This document shows positions 1-4,620 of a DNA stretch of 6,833 nucleotides, piece by piece. The position numbers and the translations under genes were made by a program. The stretch is taken from assembly GCA_019418195.1 (NCBI GenBank), contig DYCJ01000140.1, positions 1 through 6,833 of the forward strand, written 5' to 3'. Position 1 is the stretch's first letter. Each line of letters opens with the position of its first letter. The notes beneath the pieces were generated by a model. That model had not been told where the DNA came from, did no database searches, and worked only from the letters and a program-made list of their open reading frames with translations. This DNA comes from Clostridiales bacterium. Its GTDB lineage: Bacteria > Bacillota > Clostridia > Lachnospirales > Lachnospiraceae.

Positions 1-611
1 ACTCCGGTGCATGCTGCCTTGACGCAAGCGGTGCTGCAAAAGATGAGAACGGCAACGGCGTTATGAAAGAGTGGTGGAATGTAACAGAGGAAGACCAGCA
101 GGCGATCATGGACGCTACAACATGGAACATGGCTGACCTCGGATACTTCCGCGGCGGCGGATACTCCAGCCGTTTCGAGACAAAGGTACAGATGCCGGCT
201 ACAATGATCCGTCTGAACCTTGTAAAGGGCCTTGGACCGATGCTCCAGATTGCAGAAGGATGGACAGTAGGACTTCCGGAAGATGTATCTGATACACTGT
301 GGAAACGTACAGACTATACATGGCCGTGTACATGGTTCGCTCCGAGATGCGACGGCAAAGAAGGTGCTTTCAAGTCTGCTTACGATGTAATGAACAACTG
401 GGGAGCTAACCACGGCGCAATCTCCTACGGACACATTGGTGCAGATCTTATCACATTCGCATCTATGCTCCGTATTCCGGTTGCAATGCACAACGTACCG
501 GAAGACAAGATCTTCCGTCCGGCAGCATGGAATGCATTCGGTATGGATAAAGAAGGCGCTGACTACAGAGCATGCGCAAACTACGGTGCACTTTACAAAC
601 CATATAAATAA
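1..611 (+). CDS. fucI: L-fucose isomerase, C-terminal part (5' end off window)
   Basis: FucI interconverts L-fucose and L-fuculose in the cytoplasm, the first step of fucose catabolism, and is metal (Mn) dependent. The reading frame is open from the window edge (first full codon at 3) and gives 202 residues ending at the TAA at 609-611. Against the E. coli enzyme of about 591 residues as I remember it, this is roughly the last third. Recognisable blocks are [69 protein letters not shown] and the terminal [16 protein letters not shown]. The His of GANHG (codon 411-413) matches the metal-ligand His528 of E. coli FucI. The other two ligands (Glu and Asp) would lie upstream of the window. The ATG at 63 is internal and not a start. 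The next gene, 97 bp downstream, is a sugar kinase, which fits a catabolic operon. Identification is firm; L-arabinose isomerase is a different fold and does not match. Confidence 0.96.
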   Translation, partial: SGACCLDASGAAKDENGNGVMKEWWNVTEEDQQAIMDATTWNMADLGYFRGGGYSSRFETKVQMPATMIRLNLVKGLGPMLQIAEGWTVGLPEDVSDTLWKRTDYTWPCTWFAPRCDGKEGAFKSAYDVMNNWGANHGAISYGHIGADLITFASMLRIPVAMHNVPEDKIFRPAAWNAFGMDKEGADYRACANYGALYKPYK

Positions 612-651
612 AGATAAATCAAAATATCTGTGTGTAGTATGAAGTGAAAGG

Positions 652-682
652 AGAGGGTTGAAAGCAGAACTTTCAACCCTCT
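652..682 (+). repeat. Intergenic hairpin between fucI and the kinase
   Basis: A perfect 13-bp inverted repeat pairs AGAGGGTTGAAAG (652-664) with CTTTCAACCCTCT (670-682) around the 5-nt loop CAGAA, and one further G-T pair is possible at 651/683. It is followed by GTCACCTCG rather than a T-run, so it is not a standard intrinsic terminator. It ends 15 nt before the kinase Shine-Dalgarno. Plausible roles, all inferred, are partial termination or attenuation, an mRNA-processing or stability element that sets the isomerase:kinase ratio, or the relic of a terminator. Confidence 0.75.
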
Positions 683-693
683 TGTCACCTCGT

Positions 694-703
694 AAAAAGG
701 AGG
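694..703 (+). promoter_or_regulatory. Kinase ribosome binding site deciding the ATG at 709
   Basis: AAAAAGGAGG lies 5 nt before the ATG at 709-711. This near-perfect Shine-Dalgarno fixes the kinase start at 709. It argues against the in-frame TTG at 658, which lies inside the hairpin and has no useful spacing to any ribosome binding site. Confidence 0.85.
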
Positions 704-708
704 ACAAT

Positions 709-2175
709 ATGGAAAAGAAAGTATTGGCTTTTGATTTTGGCGCTTCAGGCGGCAGGGCTATGTGCGGAACTTTTGACGGTGAGAAGATCACGATCGAAGA
801 ACTGCACCGGTTTTCCAATGATCCCGTCATCTTAAACGGTACAATGTACTGGGATACACTCCGGCTGTTTTTTGAGATCAAACAGGGACTTATCAAGGCT
901 AAAAAATGCGGAAAGATCGAGAGCATCGGTATCGACACATGGGGTGTGGATTTCGGCCTGATCGATAAAGACGGAAGACTGCTCGAGAATCCGGTCCACT
1001 ACCGTGACAGCCGGACAGAAGGCATGCTCGAAGAAAGCTTCAAGATGATCGACAAACAGAAGTTTTATGAGATCACAGGCAATCAGTTTATGGAGATCAA
1101 TACGGCGTTCCAGCTCCTGTATCTCCTGAAGAACAGGAAAGACATTCTTGACCGTACGGATAAGATGCTTCTGACGCCGGATCTGTTCAATTATTTCCTG
1201 ACCGGGGAAAAGAAGGCCGAGTATTCGATCGCATCTACGACACAGCTTCTGGATGCCAGAAAAGGTGAATGGTCCGATGAAGTGATCGAAGCGTTGAAGC
1301 TGCCTAAACATATTTTCCCGGAGATCGTCCCGACAGGTACGAAAGTGGGAGAGCTTACAGATGAAATCTGTGATGAACTCGGACTTGATAAGATAGACGT
1401 CATGGCTGTTGCCGGACATGATACGCAGGCCGCACTCGTTGCCGTGCCGGCATCAGAGGAAGATTTCATATTCCTGAGCTGTGGCACATGGTCGCTGCTC
1501 GGTACGGAACTGTCAGAGCCTGTTATTAACGAGAAATCGGAGTATTATAATATCACGAACGAAGGCGGATATGGCAAAAAGATATCTTTCCTTAAGAATA
1601 TCATCGGTCTGTGGTGTATCCAGGAAAGCCGCCGCCAGTGGATCCGTGAGGGACATGAGTACGGGTTTGGGGATCTGGAGATCATGGCGAAAGAAGCTCC
1701 GTCACTCCGGTGCTTTATCGATCCGGATGCTCCGGAATTTACGCCGGCCGGCGATGTTCCGGAACGCATACGTGAGTTCTGCAGACGCACGGGCCAGCCG
1801 GTGCCAGAGAGCATTGGAGAGGTGGTACGCTGTATCAATGAAAGCCTTGCGATGAAATATCGTCATGCGATGGAAGAAATCAAGGACTGCACCGGTAAAG
1901 ATTACCAGACTATATATATGGTAGGAGGCGGAACGCAGAGCGCGCTTCTGTGCCAGTTTACCGCAAATGCATGCGGATGCCGCGTGAGCGCGGGCCCGAT
2001 CGAGGCAACAGTGCTTGGTAATGTAGCCCTGCAGCTCATGGCATCAGGTGATATCAAGTCCCTCGCTGAGGCAAGGGAGATCATAAAACGGTCCCAGGAT
2101 ATCAAGGTTTATGAACCGCAGGATACATCCGCGTGGGACGAGGCGTATGAGAGATTTAAAAAGATTCTTGTATAG
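709..2175 (+). CDS. rhaB: FGGY sugar kinase, rhamnulokinase (RhaB) type; predicted L-fuculokinase
   Basis: This 488-residue cytoplasmic kinase of the FGGY family (actin/hexokinase fold) transfers phosphate from ATP to a ketose. Visible motifs are the N-terminal phosphate-binding loop DFGASGGR (residues 9-16), SIGIDTWGVDF around D76-D81, HYRDSRTEG, TPDLFNYFLTGE, GHDTQ with the likely catalytic base D238, SCGTWSLLG (257-265), ITNEGG, the adenosine-site VGGGTQS (405-411) and AGPIEATVLGN near the C-terminus. The DFGAS.GR, IDTWGVDF, YRDSRT, GTWSL.G and ITNEGG blocks resemble E. coli RhaB much more than E. coli FucK, and the length is normal for RhaB. The gene follows fucI directly and no rhamnose isomerase or rhamnose aldolase is visible. 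I therefore infer that its physiological substrate is L-fuculose (C1 phosphorylation, as in both pathways), with L-rhamnulose as an alternative or additional substrate. The symbol given reflects sequence family, not proven substrate. The ATG at 709 is chosen from its AGGAGG. Confidence 0.9.
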   Translation: MEKKVLAFDFGASGGRAMCGTFDGEKITIEELHRFSNDPVILNGTMYWDTLRLFFEIKQGLIKAKKCGKIESIGIDTWGVDFGLIDKDGRLLENPVHYRDSRTEGMLEESFKMIDKQKFYEITGNQFMEINTAFQLLYLLKNRKDILDRTDKMLLTPDLFNYFLTGEKKAEYSIASTTQLLDARKGEWSDEVIEALKLPKHIFPEIVPTGTKVGELTDEICDELGLDKIDVMAVAGHDTQAALVAVPASEEDFIFLSCGTWSLLGTELSEPVINEKSEYYNITNEGGYGKKISFLKNIIGLWCIQESRRQWIREGHEYGFGDLEIMAKEAPSLRCFIDPDAPEFTPAGDVPERIREFCRRTGQPVPESIGEVVRCINESLAMKYRHAMEEIKDCTGKDYQTIYMVGGGTQSALLCQFTANACGCRVSAGPIEATVLGNVALQLMASGDIKSLAEAREIIKRSQDIKVYEPQDTSAWDEAYERFKKILV

Positions 2176-2177
2176 GC

Positions 2178-2206
2178 TTGACTGTCAAAATGCTGTGTGT
2201 TTTAAT
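2178..2206 (+). promoter_or_regulatory. Putative sigma-A promoter of the LacI-family regulator gene
   Basis: TTGACT (2178-2183) and TTTAAT (2201-2206) are separated by 17 bp, one mismatch each from the -35 and -10 consensus. The -10 is preceded by TGT, giving the extended -10 form TGnTTTAAT. It starts 2 bp after the kinase stop and predicts a transcript start near 2213, about 60 nt before the regulator ATG. The regulator can therefore be made independently of the fucI-kinase transcript. The imperfect dyad TGCTG...TTTTAATTAAAACAGCA (2191-2215) overlaps the -10. It is not followed by a T-run, so I do not call it a terminator. Confidence 0.55.
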
Positions 2207-2235
2207 TAAAACAGCAATTGCATTAGACAGAATGC

Positions 2236-2249
2236 ATAAAACGGTTCGC
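2236..2249. promoter_or_regulatory. Candidate half-operator upstream of the regulator gene
   Basis: CGGTTCGC (2242-2249) is identical to the right half of the perfect palindrome at 3344-3363, including its central CG. The left half here (ATAAAAC) is degenerate. It lies about 24-37 bp downstream of the predicted regulator transcript start, where a bound LacI-family protein would block its own gene. Autoregulation is inferred, and a single 8-bp match is modest support. Confidence 0.35.
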
Positions 2250-2250
2250 C

Positions 2251-2268
2251 TGCTCCCTGAAAGGAGCA
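2251..2268 (+). promoter_or_regulatory. Shine-Dalgarno of the regulator inside a small hairpin
   Basis: AAAGGAG (2260-2266) lies 5 nt before the ATG at 2272. TGCTCC (2251-2256) is exactly complementary to GGAGCA (2263-2268), leaving the 6-nt loop CTGAAA. The mRNA can thus fold a 6-bp stem that covers the core of the ribosome binding site. This could keep synthesis of the regulator low. The pairing is seen in the sequence; the effect is inferred. Confidence 0.5.
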
Positions 2269-2271
2269 AAA

Positions 2272-3270
2272 ATGGCTGCAACGATTCGCGATATCAGAGA
2301 CAGGACCGGACTTTCTCTGGCGACGATCTCAAAATATTTAAATGGCGGGAACGTCCTTCCGAGAAACCGGAAACTGATCGAAGAGGCAATCGAAGAATTA
2401 CATTATGAAGTGAATGAACTGGCCAGGGGACTGGTCACAAACCGCACGAAGACGATCGGTGTGCTGGTATATGATATCCAGTGTATTTTCGTGGGAAACA
2501 TGCTCCACTATCTGGGGCAGGCTCTCCATGAGAAAGGCTATGGCATGCTGATCTGCGATTCGTGTAACGATGCGGAGATAGAAGCAAAAAATCTCCAGTT
2601 TCTGTTGAGCAGAAAAGTGGATGGCATCCTTGTCTTTGCTGTCAGTCTGGACGGGACTTTCCTGGAGGCTGCCAAGAAATCAGAGGTACCGGTGGTGCTT
2701 CTGGACAGAGCCTTTCGTAACAAGGAATTTGACTGTATAGAGATTGACAACAGGACAGCGATGCTCCGGGCGGCAAACAAACTGATCCGGCGAGGACACC
2801 GCAGGATCGCCCTGGTTGCATCTGACATCGAATACACCGGAATGGAACGCATGAAGGGATTCGAAGATGCCCTTGAGGATGCCGGGATCACTGTGCCGGA
2901 GGCTTATCTTGTATCCGGCCGGCATTCATTCGAACTGGGCTATCAGGGGGTAAAAAAGCTGCTGAAGCTGCCGGAACCGCCTACAGCCGTGATCCTGAGC
3001 AATTATGATACGACTCTGGGCGGGATAATGGCTGTGAACGAAGCAGGGATCAGCTGTCCGGGAGACATCTCGATCATCGGATTTGACGACCTTCTTATGT
3101 CGAAAGTGATCCGGCCGAAGCTCTGGATCATTTCACAGCCCATGGAAGAAATGTCGAAAAGAGCAGTTGAACTGCTACTGAAGCGCATCACACATGAGGA
3201 GGAAGGCAGTCCTCTGCGGATTAGTTTCAGCGCGGTGATCAGAGAAGGAGACTCGATCAGAAAACTTTGA
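2272..3270 (+). CDS. LacI-family transcriptional regulator, probable local regulator of the sugar locus
   Basis: This 332-residue protein has the normal length and layout of the LacI/GalR family. An N-terminal helix-turn-helix (about residues 4-25, TIRDIRDRTGLSLATISKYLNGG) has recognition-helix residues L16, A17 and K21 at the usual specificity positions. A hinge follows (N48 to L54, NELARGL); the Leu of this AR.L hinge is the residue that intercalates at the central CpG of operators in PurR and LacI. From about residue 60 there is a periplasmic-binding-protein-like effector domain, with TKTIGVLV, VDGILVF, PVVLLDR, RRGHRRIALV, ERMKGFEDALEDAGI, PTAVILSN, CPGDISIIGFDDL and ISQPMEEMSKRAVELLL. 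The effector is presumably the transported sugar or an intermediate such as L-fuculose or its phosphate; the sequence does not say which. Palindromes with a central CG upstream of the transporter promoter are the obvious targets. It may repress or, given the -62 position of the best site, activate. Start chosen by the SD at 2260-2266. Confidence 0.93.
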   Translation: MAATIRDIRDRTGLSLATISKYLNGGNVLPRNRKLIEEAIEELHYEVNELARGLVTNRTKTIGVLVYDIQCIFVGNMLHYLGQALHEKGYGMLICDSCNDAEIEAKNLQFLLSRKVDGILVFAVSLDGTFLEAAKKSEVPVVLLDRAFRNKEFDCIEIDNRTAMLRAANKLIRRGHRRIALVASDIEYTGMERMKGFEDALEDAGITVPEAYLVSGRHSFELGYQGVKKLLKLPEPPTAVILSNYDTTLGGIMAVNEAGISCPGDISIIGFDDLLMSKVIRPKLWIISQPMEEMSKRAVELLLKRITHEEEGSPLRISFSAVIREGDSIRKL

Positions 3271-3343
3271 AAAATTAAGCAGTATGCACAAAAAAAGAAT
3301 GCGAAAACTTCAAAATGTAATTTCAGATTTGTGTAAATCAACG

Positions 3344-3363
3344 AAAGCGAACCGGTTCGCTTT
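3344..3363. promoter_or_regulatory. Perfect 20-bp palindrome, candidate primary operator (O1)
   Basis: AAAGCGAACCGGTTCGCTTT is a perfect 20-bp inverted repeat with a central CG, the form expected for a LacI-family operator. It lies directly downstream of the LacI-family gene and 17 bp upstream of the transporter -35. An 11-bp identical block, AAAGCGAACCG, recurs at 3487-3497, and CGGTTCGC recurs before the regulator gene at 2242-2249. Its centre is about 62 bp upstream of the predicted transcript start. As RNA it could also fold a stem of 8 bp with a CCGG loop followed by only four T, so a weak terminator role for the regulator transcript is an alternative. Confidence 0.75.
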
Positions 3364-3380
3364 TAAAAAGTTCACTTTTG

Positions 3381-3409
3381 TTGACAAAGGGTGAATGCAG
3401 TTGTATAAT
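3381..3409 (+). promoter_or_regulatory. Consensus sigma-A promoter for the transporter operon
   Basis: TTGACA (3381-3386) and TATAAT (3404-3409) both match consensus perfectly, with the optimal 17-bp spacer. Start of transcription is predicted near A3416. The A/T-rich stretch at 3361-3370 just upstream may aid polymerase binding. Such a strong core promoter usually needs a repressor to be regulated, which fits the neighbouring LacI-family gene. The leader to the GTG at 3593 would be about 177 nt. Confidence 0.9.
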
Positions 3410-3425
3410 TTGACCATACGGACAA

Positions 3426-3448
3426 TTTACGTTTAGACAAAATGTAAA
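3426..3448 (+). repeat. Stem-loop near the 5' end of the transporter leader
   Basis: TTTACGTTT (3426-3434) pairs with AAATGTAAA (3440-3448), giving nine pairs including one G-U, around the loop AGACA. It starts about 10 nt after the predicted transcript start, and an outer ACAATTT/AAATTGT pair (3422-3428 and 3472-3478) competes with it or encloses it. It could protect the mRNA 5' end, or be a DNA-level dyad. The stem is AT-rich and weak. Confidence 0.35.
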
Positions 3449-3489
3449 AAAATGCCTGAAACTGTAGATGAAAATTGTACTAGGGAAAA

Positions 3490-3503
3490 GCGAACCGTTA
3501 CGC
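3490..3503. promoter_or_regulatory. Degenerate second operator copy (O2) in the transporter leader
   Basis: GCGAACCGTTACGC matches the 14-bp core of the perfect palindrome, GCGAACCGGTTCGC, at 12 of 14 positions, and the flanking AAA is also shared. It lies about 75-88 bp downstream of the predicted transcript start, and its centre is 143 bp from that of O1. A main site paired with a weaker downstream site fits DNA looping or a transcription roadblock by a tetrameric or paired LacI-family protein. Function is inferred. Confidence 0.5.
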
Positions 3504-3579
3504 GCAAACAAATGAGGAATGGGAAGATCATTATTAAAATGAATACCATGAATCAGAACAATTCATCGAATCAAAAGAT

Positions 3580-3585
3580 GGGAGG
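3580..3585 (+). promoter_or_regulatory. Ribosome binding site deciding the GTG start of permease 1
   Basis: GGGAGG lies 7 nt before the GTG at 3593-3595. The in-frame ATGs at 3452, 3512, 3539 and 3548 have no properly spaced Shine-Dalgarno, and the ATG at 3578 overlaps this one. A GTG start gives 324 residues, close to the 321 of E. coli RbsC. Confidence 0.8.
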
Positions 3586-3592
3586 AAGAAAA

Positions 3593-4567
3593 GTGGAAAG
3601 TATCAAACAAAATCCTTTGGTTAAAAAGGTGGGATTTAACAGAATCGTCCTGTGCATCGTACTTCTTCTGATGTACGCTCTGTTCTGTGCCCTGACAGGG
3701 GGCTCTTTCTTGGGCACACGCCGTATTTTGAGCGCTCTGAACTACGCGTACTTCCTGGGATTCTTATCTCTGGCAGTTACGTTCGTGATCGCAACAGGAG
3801 GAATTGATTTCTCCATCGGACCGGTTATGTTCTGCTGCGCACTGATCGCAGGATTCAGCTTTACTGTAAATGGTGTGCCGATGGGAGCGGCTCTTGTGAT
3901 CAGCCTGGTCGTAGGGATCCTGTTCGGTATCTTCAACGGATATCTTGTAGCATACTGGGATGTGCCGTCATTCATCACATCCATCGCCAGCATGAATATT
4001 GCAAAAGGTGTGGCTTCAGTATTCACTAAGACACAGTCTGTAAGCTGGCCGCAGTCATCAGCAGAAGGCGGCTGGTTCAGAAAGCTTGTGACAATGGGAG
4101 AAGTTCCGGTGGGACTGATCATCCTTCTGGGGGTTGCTGTTATATGTGCGATCATCCTGAACAAGACAAAGATGGGACGTTATATCCTTTCTCTCGGAAG
4201 CAATAAAGAAGCAGTAAGGCTTTCGGGTGTCAATGTAAAGAAATGGGAGATGTCTGCATATGTACTCTGCGGTCTCCTGGTTGGTATTGCGGCAATCTTC
4301 TATGTCGGCGCATACACAACAGTTCAGCCCGGCTACGGCGACCAGTACAACAACGAAGCGATCGCAGGCTGTGTTATGGGCGGAACGTCAATGGCAGGTG
4401 GTCTTGCTTCGATCAGCGGTACGATCATAGGCGTATTTATCATCTCTCTTCTGCAGGAAGGTATCATGGCTCTTGGCCTGGATAAGAACTTACAGCTTAT
4501 CATCACAGGACTCATTGTTATCGTTGCAGTATTCGCTGACGTTGTTGCCAGACGCAGAAAGAACTAA
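3593..4567 (+). CDS. Sugar ABC transporter permease 1 (RbsC-type, CUT2 family)
   Basis: This 324-residue polytopic membrane protein is one half of the translocation channel of a ribose/galactose-class ABC importer. Hydrophobic segments are visible from about residue 18 (IVLCIVLLLMYALFCAL) onward, with roughly eight to ten membrane spans. Family landmarks are TGGIDFSIG around D72, the cytoplasmic loop MGRYILSLGSNKEAVRLSGVNV starting at M194, and EAIAGCVMGGTSMAGG, the region that contacts the ATPase. A second, different permease of the same family follows the ATPase, so the channel is probably a heterodimer, as in LsrCD, rather than the RbsC homodimer. The gene is first in the operon, behind the consensus promoter, and lies 53 bp before the ATPase gene. 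Given fucI upstream, L-fucose is the favoured substrate, but permease sequence alone does not determine the sugar; ribose, rhamnose or autoinducer-2-like ligands are not excluded. Confidence 0.9.
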   Translation: MESIKQNPLVKKVGFNRIVLCIVLLLMYALFCALTGGSFLGTRRILSALNYAYFLGFLSLAVTFVIATGGIDFSIGPVMFCCALIAGFSFTVNGVPMGAALVISLVVGILFGIFNGYLVAYWDVPSFITSIASMNIAKGVASVFTKTQSVSWPQSSAEGGWFRKLVTMGEVPVGLIILLGVAVICAIILNKTKMGRYILSLGSNKEAVRLSGVNVKKWEMSAYVLCGLLVGIAAIFYVGAYTTVQPGYGDQYNNEAIAGCVMGGTSMAGGLASISGTIIGVFIISLLQEGIMALGLDKNLQLIITGLIVIVAVFADVVARRRKN

Positions 4568-4620
4568 TGACGATACATGGAAATCAGAAAGTGTGATTGA
4601 GAAAGGCAAGGGTAAAGAAT

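Larger units (their letters stand above)
3271..3592 (+). other. Non-coding control region between regulator and transporter (322 bp)
   Basis: This AT-rich interval contains the perfect palindrome (3344-3363), a consensus promoter (3381-3409), a degenerate second operator (3490-3503), a 5' stem-loop (3426-3448) and the GTG-proximal SD (3580-3585). Its first 70 bp (3271-3343) show no convincing gene, promoter or terminator beyond A-rich sequence with a loose repeat of GAAAACTT (3261-3268 and 3303-3310). The stretch 3452-3592 is open in frame with the permease but has no usable ribosome binding site before its ATGs. Confidence 0.7.

Noticed and set aside
334..340. GGTTCGC match to the operator half-site inside fucI
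   Set aside because: It encodes the conserved WFAP segment of FucI, has no symmetric partner and is not near a promoter.
436..642. Overlapping 68-codon open frame inside the end of fucI
   Set aside because: It is a shifted-frame shadow of conserved fucI coding sequence with no ribosome binding site and no recognisable protein.
658..708. TTG start giving the kinase a 17-residue N-terminal extension
   Set aside because: The TTG lies inside the hairpin, while AGGAGG lies 5 nt before the ATG at 709. The family fold begins right after that ATG.
1756..1765. Perfect palindrome GTTCCGGAAC in the kinase gene
   Set aside because: Only 10 bp, within coding sequence and unlike the GCGAACC element; expected by chance at this size.
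2191..2215. TGCTG...CAGCA dyad after the kinase as an intrinsic terminator
   Set aside because: The stem needs a 4-nt bulge, its inner part is only A-T pairs, and no T-run follows; it coincides with the putative -10 region instead.
3271..3592. CcpA-type catabolite (cre) site in the transporter control region
   Set aside because: I looked for the TGNAANCGNTNNCA pattern and found no acceptable match on either strand. The palindromes present differ from it.
4597..4620. TTG start for the ATPase
   Set aside because: No suitable Shine-Dalgarno, and the protein from ATG 4621 aligns with the usual RbsA beginning.
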